A stretch of 64,000 nt of DNA from Herbaspirillum sp. (GCF_017744395.1 NZ_JAGIBI010000001.1:372001-436000), one strand, 5' to 3'. Shown: positions 8,279-17,110, counted from the stretch's first letter. Notes: generated from the letters alone by a model not told the origin. Program-made: numbers and translations.

Positions 8279-9664
8279 ATGACCCCATTGTGGCAATTTG
8301 GCGCAACCCAACTCGCGGCTGGTTTTGCGGCCGGGGCGTTTACTCCCGTCGAGGCGCTCCAGTCTTGCCTGGCGCGCTGCCAGGACATCAATCCGGCGCT
8401 CAACGCGCTTATCTTTACCGATGCCGAAGGCGCCATGCAGGCTGCCGCCGGCAGTGGTGAACGATGGCGCGCCGGCCGGCCGGCAAGTCCGCTCGACGGC
8501 GTACCCGTCACGATCAAGGACAACCTGCATGTGCAAGGCTGGCCGACGCAATGGGGCAGCCGCGCCCTGGCCGGCCTGGTGGCCAAACGCGATGAACTGC
8601 CGGTCGCCCGGCTGCGCGAGGCAGGCCTGGTCCTGTTCGGGAAAACCAATGTCCCGGAATTCACCATGCAGGGATATACCGATAACCTGGTCTTCGGGCC
8701 TACCCGTAACCCCTGGAACCTCGATCTGACGCCGGGCGGTTCTTCAGGCGGCGCTGCGGCGCTGGTTGCGGCGGGTGGATGTCCGCTGGCGCTGGGCACG
8801 GACGGCGGCGGCTCGATACGCCGGCCGGCCTCGCACACCAATACCGTCGGTTTCAAGCCTTCGCGCGGGCGTGTGCCGCGCAGCGGCGGCTTGCCGCCGA
8901 TCTTTCTTGAATTCGAGGTGGCGGCGCCTTTGGCGCGCAACGTCGAGGATGTGTCGGCGCTGATGCGGATCATCGGCGGGGAGGCGCCGGCCGATCTCGC
9001 GTCAGGCCCGTATCGCATCCTCCATATTCCGCAATTCGGCGAGCATCCGGTCGATCCGGCCATCGCCGCCTTGACCGAGCGTGCCGCCGGGCATTTTGCC
9101 GGCTTGGGGCATCGTGTCGTGCGCGCTTCGGCTTTCGACCTTGCCGAAGAGGTCAACCGGCTCTGGCCGTTGCTGTCGCAGATCGGCCTGGCGTGGTTGG
9201 CTGCGCATCCCCAGGAACTGGCCCAACCTGCATTCGACACCGCGCTTTTCGGTCCGGCGATGCAAGCCAATCTGGAAGCCGGCCGCCAGCTGTCGGCGCA
9301 ATCGCTGTTCGATCTGCTGCTTGAGATCGGCCGGCTTAAGAACCGGCTATCGGCATTGTTCGAGGACTACGATTTCTTGCTGACGCCGGCGGCGGCGGCC
9401 TTGCCATGGCCCGCTACGCAAACGCATCCGCATACCATCGGCGGCCGGGAAGCGGGACCGCGCGGCCATGCCGTTTTCGCGGCGTTCGCCAATGCCGCCG
9501 GCTTGCCGGCGATTGCGCTGCCATGCGGTTTTGCGCAAGGCTTGCCGGTCGGCTTGCAACTGCTGGCGCAGGAAGGGCGCGACGAGGCGTTGCTGGCGCT
9601 GGCGGGCCGCTATCAGCAGGCCCATTCATGGGCAAGTTTCCCAATCTGGCAGGGTACGACATGA
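8279..9664 (+). CDS. Amidase (amidase signature family)
   Basis: 461 residues, typical for the family. The Ser-cisSer-Lys triad can be placed: K80 in GVPVTIKDN, S155 in TPGGSSGGAA and S179 in GTDGGGSIRRPAS; the 24-residue spacing between the two serines is the family norm. Such enzymes hydrolyse amide bonds of diverse small molecules in the cytoplasm. It lies directly after a peptide-type importer and overlaps the next hydratase gene by 4 bases (ATGA). I infer that the imported solute is an amide, which this enzyme opens to give ammonia or an amine plus an acid. GatA is an unlikely alternative: no gatB/gatC neighbours, and the regional context is catabolic. Confidence 0.88.
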   Translation: MTPLWQFGATQLAAGFAAGAFTPVEALQSCLARCQDINPALNALIFTDAEGAMQAAAGSGERWRAGRPASPLDGVPVTIKDNLHVQGWPTQWGSRALAGLVAKRDELPVARLREAGLVLFGKTNVPEFTMQGYTDNLVFGPTRNPWNLDLTPGGSSGGAAALVAAGGCPLALGTDGGGSIRRPASHTNTVGFKPSRGRVPRSGGLPPIFLEFEVAAPLARNVEDVSALMRIIGGEAPADLASGPYRILHIPQFGEHPVDPAIAALTERAAGHFAGLGHRVVRASAFDLAEEVNRLWPLLSQIGLAWLAAHPQELAQPAFDTALFGPAMQANLEAGRQLSAQSLFDLLLEIGRLKNRLSALFEDYDFLLTPAAAALPWPATQTHPHTIGGREAGPRGHAVFAAFANAAGLPAIALPCGFAQGLPVGLQLLAQEGRDEALLALAGRYQQAHSWASFPIWQGTT

Positions 9665-10407
9665 CTGAATCGCATATGCCGGCACAGGCGCTTTATCGCG
9701 CGCGGAAAGAAGGGGCGCGTATCCCGTCGGCGCTTCTGCAATCGGCAGACCGCAGTGCGGCCTATGCCATCCAGGATGCGACGCTGGCGGCCATCGGCCC
9801 CATCGGCGGCTGGAAAGTCGGCGCTGCCCGCACCGGCGCCGAGCCGACTTGCGCGCCATTGCCGGCGCAATGCCTGCTGCCGGACGGCGTCGCGTTTTCG
9901 GGACCGGCCTGGCGGTTGCGCGGCATCGAAGCCGAAGTGGCATTCCTGCTCGGCGCCGACTTGCCGCCGCGCCCGGCTGCCTACAGCGTGCAAGAGGTAG
10001 CGGCCGCCATCGTGGCGGTGATGCCGGTGATCGAGGTGGTTGAGACCCGGCTCAGCGATTGGTTCGATGCGCCGCCGCCGGCGTTGTTGGCGGATTTGCT
10101 GAGCCATGGGGCCCTGGTGATGGGACCGCGCCAGCCATTCGATCCGGCCTGGCTCGACCTGCGGAAAACCGAAGCGGTCCTGCATTTCAACGATCAAGTG
10201 GTGGCGCATACCGTCGGCGGCCATCCTTGTCCGGATATCGGCGCCTTGCTGGCCTGGCTGGCCAATCATTGCATGCGGCGCAACGGCGGGCTCAAGCGCG
10301 GCCAGGTCCTTACCACCGGCTCCTGCACCGGCATGCTGTTTGCCTCGCAGGGAATGCGCGTCAATGCCGATATTGCAGGGCTGGCGCCTCTGAGCCTGTC
10401 ATTCTGA
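9661..10407 (+). CDS. 2-keto-4-pentenoate hydratase family protein
   Basis: 248 residues starting at ATG 9661, which overlaps the amidase stop. It is a diverged member of the MhpD/fumarylacetoacetase-fold hydratase family: GGWKVGAARTG at about 49-59, then IEAEVAFLLG with E90/E92 and MPVIEVVETR with E125, matching the metal-binding triad of the homolog at 241-1029. It acts presumably on a keto-enol acid released downstream of the amidase step. Last gene of the IclR-associated operon. Low identity to the first hydratase suggests a different substrate rather than a recent duplication. Confidence 0.8.
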   Translation: MTESHMPAQALYRARKEGARIPSALLQSADRSAAYAIQDATLAAIGPIGGWKVGAARTGAEPTCAPLPAQCLLPDGVAFSGPAWRLRGIEAEVAFLLGADLPPRPAAYSVQEVAAAIVAVMPVIEVVETRLSDWFDAPPPALLADLLSHGALVMGPRQPFDPAWLDLRKTEAVLHFNDQVVAHTVGGHPCPDIGALLAWLANHCMRRNGGLKRGQVLTTGSCTGMLFASQGMRVNADIAGLAPLSLSF

Positions 10408-10528
10408 GGCGTGGCGATATGGAACGCCTCCCAGGCCCGTTCATGAAATGAGCTCCAGCTTGTGCAGATGAGGCCGCCCCGCTCATAATGAAGGGTTGCG
10501 GCGACTGGCGCCGGACACAGGGACGAGC

Positions 10529-11386
10529 ATGGCAATACTCAGCGCAATCAATATCTATCCGATCAAATCCTGCGGCGGCATCGCCCTGGAACAAGCCGCC
10601 ATCGGCCCGCTCGGGCTGGCGCTGGATCGCCACTGGATGGTGGTGGATGGCGCGGGGGAATTCCTGACGCAACGCAGCCATGCGCGCATGGCCTGCATCG
10701 CGCCCCGTTTCGCGGACGGCGCGATGCTGCTGTCGGCGCCCGGCATGCCCGAGTTGCGAATGGCGGCCACCGGTGAAGATGGCGCAAGCGTCCAGGTGCA
10801 GGTGTGGAAGGATCGCGTTGCGGCGCTGGACCAGGGGGAGCACGCCCGCCGATGGTTCTCCGACTTCCTGGAAACCGACGCCCGGCTGGTGCGTTTCGAC
10901 CCGGCCGGGGAGCGGGCCTGCAGCGAGCGCTGGACTGGCCAATACCGGGCCACGACGCAGTTTTCCGACGGCTATCCGCTGCTGGTGATCGGCCAGGCGT
11001 CGCTGGACGACCTCAATGCGCGGCTTGGCGCCAAGGGCGCGCCCGCGCTGCCGATGGAGCGCTTTCGGCCGAACCTGGTGATACAGGGGCTGGAAGCCTA
11101 CGAGGAAGACTTCATCGATACCCTCACTTTGGAAGATGACGATGGCGCCGCCGTGGTGCTCAAGCTGGTCAAGCCATGCGCGCGCTGCCCGGTGCCGGGC
11201 ATCGACCAGCGCACCGGTTTGCGCGATCCGCAATGGCCCGACGAGCCGCTCGATACGCTGGCGGCCTATCGCGCCAACCCGCGTGTGGATGGCGGCCTGA
11301 CTTTCGGCCAGAATGCCATCGTCGTCGGCGGCGTGGGCGGCTCATTGCGCGTGGGGCAGGAATGCGGCTGGGAATTGAATTTCTGA
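10529..11386 (+). CDS. MOSC domain protein (YcbX/mARC-like)
   Basis: 285 residues from ATG 10529, preceded by AGGGACGAG. An N-terminal MOSC beta-barrel domain (LSAINIYPIKSCGGI, GLALDRHWMVVD) leads into the MOSC domain, with RFRPNLVIQG and the cofactor-binding cysteine motif KPCARCPVPGID. Relatives bind molybdenum cofactor and reduce N-hydroxylated bases and amidoximes. Unlike E. coli YcbX it stops after the MOSC domain and lacks the C-terminal 2Fe-2S ferredoxin domain, so it would need a separate electron donor. It begins 121 bases after the hydratase and probably has its own promoter. Confidence 0.85.
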   Translation: MAILSAINIYPIKSCGGIALEQAAIGPLGLALDRHWMVVDGAGEFLTQRSHARMACIAPRFADGAMLLSAPGMPELRMAATGEDGASVQVQVWKDRVAALDQGEHARRWFSDFLETDARLVRFDPAGERACSERWTGQYRATTQFSDGYPLLVIGQASLDDLNARLGAKGAPALPMERFRPNLVIQGLEAYEEDFIDTLTLEDDDGAAVVLKLVKPCARCPVPGIDQRTGLRDPQWPDEPLDTLAAYRANPRVDGGLTFGQNAIVVGGVGGSLRVGQECGWELNF

Positions 11387-11442
11387 ACCTGGGACGGCGG
11401 GAAGGCCGGCCAGGACAAGCAACAAGAAAAGAGAGAGGGAAT

Positions 11443-12594
11443 GTGAGGAGCAGGTTATTGATGGGCGCCGCCATGCTGGGGCTGGCGGGGTTGGGAGCGC
11501 TGCCGGCAGCTGGGCAGGCGGCCGAAAGGACTGTGCAGATCGGCCTGGCGGCGCCGATGAGCGGCTTGTCCGGCAGTACCGGCATCAGCCTGGAACGCGC
11601 GGCGCAACTGGCGATCGACGACGTCAACGAGACCCAGCCGGTGATCGGCGGGGACAAGATCACCTTCAAGCTGTTGCCGCAGGACGACCGCGCCGATCCG
11701 CGCACCGGCGAGCTGATCGCCGAATACCTGGTCAAGAGCAAGGTGGCAGCCGTGGTGGGGCACTGGAACAGCGGCGTCGGCATTCCGGCTTCGAGGATTT
11801 ATGCCGCGGCCGGGATTCCCCACGTGTCTCCGGCGGTGACATCGCCGGCATATACGCAGCAAGGATACCCGAGCGCCTTTCGCGTGGTCCCGCATGACGG
11901 CGACGGCGCGCGCCATACCGCGGAATATGTGGTCAGGGAAATGAAGGCCAGGAATATCGTCGTCATCGACGACCGCACGGTATTCGGCGCAGACTACGCG
12001 GCGGCATTCGAGAAAAGCCTGGCGGCGTTGAATACCAAGGCCGTCGCGCATTACACGGTCAGCAGCAAGAGTTCGACCTTCAACCAGATTTTGCCCGCGG
12101 CGCGCAGCCTCAATCCCGACGTCATCCTTTTCGCCGGCATCGATGCGCAGGCGGCGCAACTGGCCAGCGAACTGCGCCGCCTGCAGATCAAGGCGACGCT
12201 GGTAGGCATCGGCGGCATGGTCGGCCCGACCTTCCTGACGCTGGCCGGGCCGGCGGCCGAAGGCACCATCGTCCTGGAACCGGGGCCGCCTTCCTACAAG
12301 GGCGCGCAATGGAGCCGTTTCGAGAACGCATGGAAGGCCAGGTACAAGGAAGACATCTATCTGTACGCTCCCTTTGCCTATGACGCCGTGCGCACCATCG
12401 TCGCCGCCATGCGCGAAGCCAACTCGGTGGATACCGCCAAGGTGACGGCGGCATTGCACAAGATACGCTACCGGGGCATTACCGGGCCCATCGCGTTCGA
12501 CAAGGAGGGGAACTTGCGCGACCCTGTCTTTACTCTTTATGAAATCAAAGGCGGGCGTTGGAAGGTGGTCAAGACGTTTGGAGGGAAGAACTGA
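11443..12594 (+). CDS. Branched-chain amino acid-type ABC substrate-binding protein (orphan)
   Basis: 383 residues from GTG 11443. This start is chosen because AGAGAGGGA lies just upstream and the protein then begins VRSRLLMGAAMLGLAGLGAL, a proper signal peptide with basic n-region; ATG 11461 would remove the arginines. The mature domain (Peripla_BP_6 type) shows IGLAAPMSGLSGSTGISLERA, VVGHWNSGVGIPASRIYAAAGIPHVSPA and YKEDIYLYAPFAYDAVRTI. Close relatives are the LivJ/BraC-like proteins. There is no permease or ATPase next to it, so it is either an orphan binding protein feeding a distant transporter or a sensor component. A bidirectional terminator follows. Confidence 0.85.
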   Translation: MRSRLLMGAAMLGLAGLGALPAAGQAAERTVQIGLAAPMSGLSGSTGISLERAAQLAIDDVNETQPVIGGDKITFKLLPQDDRADPRTGELIAEYLVKSKVAAVVGHWNSGVGIPASRIYAAAGIPHVSPAVTSPAYTQQGYPSAFRVVPHDGDGARHTAEYVVREMKARNIVVIDDRTVFGADYAAAFEKSLAALNTKAVAHYTVSSKSSTFNQILPAARSLNPDVILFAGIDAQAAQLASELRRLQIKATLVGIGGMVGPTFLTLAGPAAEGTIVLEPGPPSYKGAQWSRFENAWKARYKEDIYLYAPFAYDAVRTIVAAMREANSVDTAKVTAALHKIRYRGITGPIAFDKEGNLRDPVFTLYEIKGGRWKVVKTFGGKN

Positions 12595-12646
12595 GCGCTT
12601 CGGGCTACCGGTCAACTGGCCGGCCGGGATCAGGTAAATTCCTAAT

Positions 12647-12678
12647 AAAAAACGCACCGTAAAGACGGTGCGTTTTTT
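12647..12678. terminator. Bidirectional terminator
   Basis: AACGCACCGT (12651-12660), loop AAAG, ACGGTGCGTT (12665-12674), flanked by A-run and T-run, forms a perfect stem between two convergent genes and can stop transcription from both sides. Confidence 0.9.
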
Positions 12679-12694
12679 ATTGGGGGCGCGATCC

Positions 12695-13174
12695 TTATTT
12701 CTTGGGACGGCCGACCTTCAGCGGCGTCAGGCTGCTGAGGATGTCCTTGAGCTCGGCGATCTTCAGGTTCTTGATCAGCGATACGCCGATGCGCAGCAGG
12801 TCGCTCTTCTTGATCTCGACGCCGGCCTTCAGGCAGGACTTCTTGACTTGCGCCAGCACGGCGTATTCGTTCTCCGGCATGGTGAAGCTGTCGCGCACTT
12901 GCTTGACCTTCTTCGGCTTGGCGGCTTTCTTCTCGGCCTTGGTCGGCGCGGCCGGTTTCGGCAGCGGCTTGGCCGGCACGGCGGCAGGCTTCTTCGGTGC
13001 CGGGGCTGCGGCCTTGACTGCTGCGGCCGGCGCGGCGGCTTTGGGAGCGGCCTTCACGGCAGGGCGGGCGGCCGGTTTGGCGACGGGCTTTTTGGCGGCC
13101 GGCTTGGCTGCGGGCGCGGCCTTGGCCACGGGTTTTTTCTTTGCGGTTGTTGCGGCTTGAATTCTGGTTGCCAT
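12695..13174 (-). CDS. Lysine/alanine/proline-rich H1-like DNA-binding protein
   Basis: 159 residues from ATG 13174, with AGAGGAGGG at good spacing upstream. Residues 8-90 are a low-complexity tail of AKKKP / AAKPA / PAAKPA repeats, like the eukaryotic histone H1 C-terminal tail and the AlgP/BpH1 proteins of proteobacteria. Residues 95-159 form a non-repetitive domain (DSFTMPENEYAVLAQVKKSC, KKSDLLRIGVSLIKNLKIAE, ending KVGRPKK), in which GRPKK resembles an AT-hook. Relatives are usually described as nucleoid-associated. The compact C-terminal domain looks ribbon-helix-helix-like to me, which is inference. An 18-bp AT palindrome lies 25 bases upstream of its start. Confidence 0.75.
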   Translation of the reverse strand: MATRIQAATTAKKKPVAKAAPAAKPAAKKPVAKPAARPAVKAAPKAAAPAAAVKAAAPAPKKPAAVPAKPLPKPAAPTKAEKKAAKPKKVKQVRDSFTMPENEYAVLAQVKKSCLKAGVEIKKSDLLRIGVSLIKNLKIAELKDILSSLTPLKVGRPKK

Positions 13175-13198
13175 GAACCCTCCTCTGAAAATTAATAT

Positions 13199-13216
13199 AA
13201 ACAATATATATTGTTT
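13199..13216. promoter_or_regulatory. Perfect AT-rich 18-bp palindrome upstream of the H1-like gene
   Basis: AAACAATATATATTGTTT is fully self-complementary and sits 25-42 bases before the start codon of the minus-strand H1-like gene, in or next to its promoter. In a region of high GC this stands out. It could be an operator for autoregulation, or a promoter core whose symmetry is incidental. Confidence 0.5.
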
Positions 13217-13451
13217 GAGATGCTGCCGCAATCCATGCGGCAGCATGTGAACGATTCCATCATGTTTTGCGTGCGTTGCAAACGTTTACATCGCTTATTC
13301 CCGTGCTGAAAAAAGACAAAAGGGGAGGGGAAAAGGGGGACTCGATGCCATGCCCGCGATCCTAGCAATCCCAGGTTAAAGCTTTGTGACAATGCGGGAA
13401 AACGATTTACGCCGGCGGGCGGGCAAGCAAGGGCGGGGGAGGGATGCGGAT
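13217..13451. other. Intergenic stretch without a gene
   Basis: The interval between the H1-like gene and the galU terminator (with flanks 13175-13571, about 400 bases) shows no credible reading frame. It contains purine-rich tracts (13316-13340) and the promoter side of the H1-like gene; I see nothing else to name. Confidence 0.5.
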
Positions 13452-13485
13452 AAAAAAACAGCCCGGCCGCGAACGGCAGGGCTGT
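13452..13485 (-). terminator. Terminator downstream of galU
   Basis: Read on the minus strand, ACAGCCCTGCC pairs with GGCCGGGCTGT around a short loop and is followed by TTTTTTTA (13458-13451). It lies about 90 bases after the galU stop. Confidence 0.8.
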
Positions 13486-13571
13486 TGACGCTGCTTTTCC
13501 AGGAGCTTGCGTGAAACGGCAGGTTGCGGCCGGCTTGCCTTGGGCGCGCCGGCTTTCGTCAGCGGCGCGGC

Positions 13572-14474
13572 TTAGGCGGCTCGCTGCAGGTCGTGGCCGG
13601 CGGCGAAGTCGCGCAGGAAATGCGCGAAATCGCCGCCGATTTCCTTGTGCCTGATGCCCATGGCCACGGCCGCCTGCAGGTAGCCCAGTTTGGAGCCGCA
13701 GTCGAAGCGATGGCCTTCGTAGCGATACGCCAGGATCTGCTCGTCAGCCAGCAGGCCGGAAATGGCATCGGTCAGTTGCAGTTCGCCGCCGGCTCCGGTG
13801 GTGATGTTTTCCAGGTGGTCGAAGATGGCCGGCGTGAGCACATAGCGGCCGACCACGGCCAGGGTCGAGGGGGCGGACTCGGGCGAGGGCTTTTCGACGA
13901 TGGCGCTGACCCGTTCCAGGCGGTCGCGGTAGCGGGTGCCGCTGACGATGCCGTACTGGCGCGTATCCTGGCGCGGCACGTCCTGCACGGCCAGCAGGCT
14001 CTTGCCTTCGCGTTCGTACATGGCGCACATCTGGGCCATGACGTTTTTCCGGCCCGCATCGATATCCATGAAATCGTCCGCCAGCAGCACGGCGAACGGC
14101 TCGTCGCCCACCAGCGGCTTGGCCAGCAGCACCGCATGGCCCAGGCCCAGCGGTTCGGCCTGGCGCACGTAGACGCAATTGATATGCTTGGGGATCACGT
14201 TTTGGACGGTTTCCAGCAGCTTGAGCTTGCCGGCCGCCTCCAGTTCGCTCTCCAGTTCGTAGGCCTTGTCGAAATGGTCTTCGATGGCCCGCTTGTTGCG
14301 GCCGGTGACGAAGATCATTTCGGTGATGCCGGCCTCGACAGCCTCTTCGACCGCGTACTGGATCAGCGGCTTGTCGACGATGGGCAGCATTTCCTTGGGC
14401 TGTGCCTTGGTGGCGGGCAGGAAACGGCTGCCCAGACCGGCGACGGGAAAGACGGCTTTGGTGATTTTTTTCAT
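13572..14474 (-). CDS. galU: UTP--glucose-1-phosphate uridylyltransferase
   Basis: 300 residues starting [20 protein letters not shown] at ATG 14474; the upstream extension of the frame is not family-like. The nucleotidyltransferase motif [20 protein letters not shown] is followed by [27 protein letters not shown] and DDFMDID, all diagnostic of bacterial GalU. It makes UDP-glucose from UTP and glucose 1-phosphate for exopolysaccharide, LPS and trehalose pathways. It is divergent from pgm, which supplies its substrate glucose 1-phosphate, with a shared 229-base promoter region. Confidence 0.95.
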   Translation of the reverse strand: MKKITKAVFPVAGLGSRFLPATKAQPKEMLPIVDKPLIQYAVEEAVEAGITEMIFVTGRNKRAIEDHFDKAYELESELEAAGKLKLLETVQNVIPKHINCVYVRQAEPLGLGHAVLLAKPLVGDEPFAVLLADDFMDIDAGRKNVMAQMCAMYEREGKSLLAVQDVPRQDTRQYGIVSGTRYRDRLERVSAIVEKPSPESAPSTLAVVGRYVLTPAIFDHLENITTGAGGELQLTDAISGLLADEQILAYRYEGHRFDCGSKLGYLQAAVAMGIRHKEIGGDFAHFLRDFAAGHDLQRAA

Positions 14475-14703
14475 GGGAGAATCCAAGTGGAGGTTGATTG
14501 ATGGGCGTGTCGTCCTCGCCCATTGCTGCTGTTGCCATGGGGCAGCGATTACGCGGCCCGGCTTTTTGAATTTGTCCAAGCTTAAAAAATGCGCAAAGCA
14601 CCAGCTATAGGAAAGCCGCTTTTTGACATGTAGGACAAGAGGAACAGGCGGTAAAGAATATCGTTCTTGTCCTACAATGCTGTCTTCGTTCATCAAGAAA
14701 AGC

Positions 14704-16359
14704 ATGTCTATGAGTAGCGCCAACCCACAGGCCGGCAAACGCGCGGCACCCTCGGCACTGGCCAACCTGCCAGTCCTGCTTTCCAATTACTACAGCCTGC
14801 GCCCCGACATGGGCGAGGCCACCCACCGGGTCGCCTTCGGCACCTCGGGGCACCGCGGCAACGCCAATGCCCACAGTTTCAACGAATGGCACGTGCTGGC
14901 CATCACCCAGGCCATCTGCGACTACCGCAAGGCGCAGGGTTTCACCGGCCCGCTGTTTCTCGGCATCGATACGCATGCCTTGTCCGAACCGGCCTGGCAC
15001 AGCGCGCTGGAGGTGCTGGCCGCCAACGAAGTGGTGACCATGCTGGCCGAGGGCAGCCCCTATGCGCCCACGCCCGCGGTGTCGCACGCGATCCTGGCGC
15101 ACAACCGCGTCAACCGGACGGCGCCGGCCGACGGCATCGTCATCACGCCTTCGCACAACCCGCCGGACAACGGCGGCTTCAAGTACAACATGCCCAACGG
15201 CGGCCCGGCCGATTCCGATGTCACGGGCTGGGTCGAAAAGCGCGCCAACGCCTATCTTGAAAAGCATCTGGAAGGCGTCAGGCGGATTACCTTCGACAAG
15301 GCGCTCAAGGCCGACACCACGCGCCGCTACGACTACCTCGACAACTATGTCGGCGACCTGCCCAACATCATCGACCTGGCCGCCATCGCCGGCGCCAACG
15401 TCAGGATCGGCGTCGATCCGCTGGGCGGCGCCGGGGTGCATTACTGGTCGGCCATCGCCGACCGCTACAAGCTCAACCTGGAAGTGGTCAATACCGAGGT
15501 CGATCCGACTTTCCGCTTCGTGCCGCTGGACTGGGACGGGCAGATCCGCATGGATCCGTCCTCGCCGCACGCGATGGCCGAGCTGATCGCGCTGAAGGAG
15601 CGTTTCGACGTCGCGCTGGCGTGCGACACCGACCATGACCGCCACGGCATCATCGCCGGGAGCAGCGGCTTGCTGCCGGCCAACAACTACCTCGCCGTCG
15701 CTGTGTATTACCTGTTCGGCCATCGTCCCTCCTGGCGCGCCGATGCGGCGGTCGGCAAGACCCTGGTGTCGAGCCAGATGATCAACCGCGTGGCGGCCCA
15801 CCTCGGCCGCAAGCTGCTGGAAATGCCGGTCGGCTTCAAGTGGTTCGTCGACGGCCTGTATGACGGCAGCATCGCCTTCGGCTGCGAAGAGAGCGCCGGC
15901 GCTTCCTTCGTGCGTTTCGACGGCCAGCCCTGGAGCACCGACAAGGACGGCATCACCGCGGCCCTGCTCGCCGCCGAGATGACCGCGCGCACCGGCAACG
16001 ATCCGGGCCGGATCTACCAGGAACTGACCCAGCAGCTCGGCGCGCCGCTCAACGGCCGCATCGAAGCCGCCGCCACGCCGGAGCAGAAGGCGCGCCTGTC
16101 AAGGCTCTCGCCGGCCGACGTCAGCTCGACCGAACTGGCCGGCGAGACGATCCGGGAGGTGATGACCACCGCGCCGGCCAACGGCAAGCCCTTCGGCGGC
16201 CTCAAGATCGTCACCGACAACGGCTGGTTCGCCGCGCGTCCGTCCGGCACCGAAAACATCTACAAGATCTACGGCGAAAGCTTCCGCGACCAGGCGCATC
16301 TGGACAAGATTTTCGCCGAGGCCAAGGAGATCGTGGCGCGCGCATTGAAGGGCGCCTGA
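14704..16359 (+). CDS. pgm: Phosphoglucomutase (alpha-D-glucose phosphate-specific)
   Basis: 551 residues from ATG 14704, close to E. coli Pgm (546). It interconverts glucose 6-phosphate and glucose 1-phosphate. Motifs in order: [10 protein letters not shown] near 40-50; the phosphoserine loop [15 protein letters not shown] with active S at about 150; the metal loop [10 protein letters not shown] at about 305-314; the sugar-binding [11 protein letters not shown]; and the phosphate-binding [12 protein letters not shown] near the C-terminus. ATG 14710 is an alternative start. Divergent with galU, the next enzyme in UDP-glucose synthesis. Confidence 0.95.
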   Translation: MSMSSANPQAGKRAAPSALANLPVLLSNYYSLRPDMGEATHRVAFGTSGHRGNANAHSFNEWHVLAITQAICDYRKAQGFTGPLFLGIDTHALSEPAWHSALEVLAANEVVTMLAEGSPYAPTPAVSHAILAHNRVNRTAPADGIVITPSHNPPDNGGFKYNMPNGGPADSDVTGWVEKRANAYLEKHLEGVRRITFDKALKADTTRRYDYLDNYVGDLPNIIDLAAIAGANVRIGVDPLGGAGVHYWSAIADRYKLNLEVVNTEVDPTFRFVPLDWDGQIRMDPSSPHAMAELIALKERFDVALACDTDHDRHGIIAGSSGLLPANNYLAVAVYYLFGHRPSWRADAAVGKTLVSSQMINRVAAHLGRKLLEMPVGFKWFVDGLYDGSIAFGCEESAGASFVRFDGQPWSTDKDGITAALLAAEMTARTGNDPGRIYQELTQQLGAPLNGRIEAAATPEQKARLSRLSPADVSSTELAGETIREVMTTAPANGKPFGGLKIVTDNGWFAARPSGTENIYKIYGESFRDQAHLDKIFAEAKEIVARALKGA

Positions 16360-16374
16360 ACGGGTGTTTTTGCT

Positions 16375-16442
16375 GTCAGGCAATGGGGAATCCGTCTTCC
16401 GGACCTCCTACACCGGAATTCCCCAATCTCGGGTTGCCTGAC
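16375..16442. repeat. Long imperfect inverted repeat downstream of pgm
   Basis: GTCAGGCAA (16375-16383) pairs with TTGCCTGAC (16434-16442). Inside, TGGGGAATCCG pairs with CGGAATTCCCCA (one extra A), the right arm having an 8-base insertion between the two parts. The whole could fold into a two-stage hairpin of about 68 bases. It lacks a T-run, so it is not a classical terminator. A third partial copy, GTCAGGCA, occurs just before the next ribosome site (near 16484). Confidence 0.5.
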
Positions 16443-16503
16443 GCTTGCCGCGTTCCTAAGATGAATGGATCGCGTCAGATTACGTCAGGCAGGAGGGCCG
16501 CTC

Positions 16504-16740
16504 ATGGACAAGCACGCGCCACCGGGTACGCCAGCCGCTGCCGCAAGCGGCGTCCGGGGCAAGCGCAACGGCGGCGAGCCTGCGCCGCCCGCCGGGCACA
16601 AGCCGCCGCGGCCGGAGACCGAAGCGCTTGAAGTGCCGGAACCCGACGGCACGGAAGACCCGGGCGCCAGCGCCGACGATGGGCTGATGCCCGAACAAGG
16701 CGCCAGGGGCGGCGGGGAGCCGCGCCAAGGCAAGCGCTAG
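16504..16740 (+). CDS. Small proline/glycine-rich disordered protein
   Basis: 78 residues from ATG 16504, with AGGAGGG well placed upstream. Sequence is rich in P, G, E and A (MDKHAPPGTPAAAASG, then PAPPAGHKPPRPETEALEVP), with no hydrophobic core, signal or membrane segment, so it should be intrinsically disordered and cytoplasmic. I do not recognise a family. It opens a run of four small genes on the same strand (16504-17386), each with its own ribosome site. Confidence 0.6.
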   Translation: MDKHAPPGTPAAAASGVRGKRNGGEPAPPAGHKPPRPETEALEVPEPDGTEDPGASADDGLMPEQGARGGGEPRQGKR

Positions 16741-16795
16741 ATCCCCGTTTCCGCGCGTCCGCCTGAACCTCTGAACCTTGTACACGGAGGCCATC

Positions 16796-16906
16796 ATGCA
16801 CAGACCCCAGGATGTTCCGCCGATGGAGGTTCCTCCCCTGGACCCGACACCGCAACAAGAGCCGATTCCACACCAGCATCCCAGCCGGCAATACGCCGCC
16901 GGGTGA
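16796..16906 (+). CDS. Very small proline-rich protein (36 aa)
   Basis: ATG 16796 follows ACGGAGG by five bases and reads MHRPQDVPPMEVPPLDPTPQ, then 16 more residues to TGA 16904-16906. The VPPMEVPPLDP spacing and QQEPIPHQHP are proline-rich and disordered-looking. Support is the strong ribosome site, the position in a row of similar small genes and the composition shared with the neighbours. No family recognised. Confidence 0.5.
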   Translation: MHRPQDVPPMEVPPLDPTPQQEPIPHQHPSRQYAAG

Positions 16907-16926
16907 TGCGCAGCAGGAGGCGCCAT

Positions 16927-17079
16927 TTGAAAAACGCTTTGCATACGCCGCAGGAAACGCCGCCGATCCCGGAACCGCCACCACCACCGCCGCCGGAGCT
17001 GCCTGACGACGATCCGGTGCCGGTCGAGGACCCGCCGCTCAATCCGCGCCCACCGGATAAGCCTATCCGTATGCGGTGA
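16927..17079 (+). CDS. Very small poly-proline acidic protein (50 aa)
   Basis: Read from TTG 16927, six bases after a perfect AGGAGG (16915-16920). It encodes 50 residues, KNALHTPQETPPIPEPPPP and onward, with a run of seven prolines followed by ELPDDDPVPVEDPPLNPRPP. In the same frame an ATG at 16906 overlaps the preceding stop (TGATG) and would add seven residues (MRSRRRH) but has no ribosome site. Function unknown. The seven-proline run would be expected to need EF-P for translation. Confidence 0.5.
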   Translation: MKNALHTPQETPPIPEPPPPPPPELPDDDPVPVEDPPLNPRPPDKPIRMR

Positions 17080-17110
17080 GGCGCCAGATTGCGCCGGAGA
17101 GGAGATTGCC

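Noticed and set aside
8279..9664. GatA subunit of tRNA amidotransferase
   Set aside because: The amidase triad is shared, but gatB and gatC are absent and the gene is embedded in a transporter/hydratase operon.
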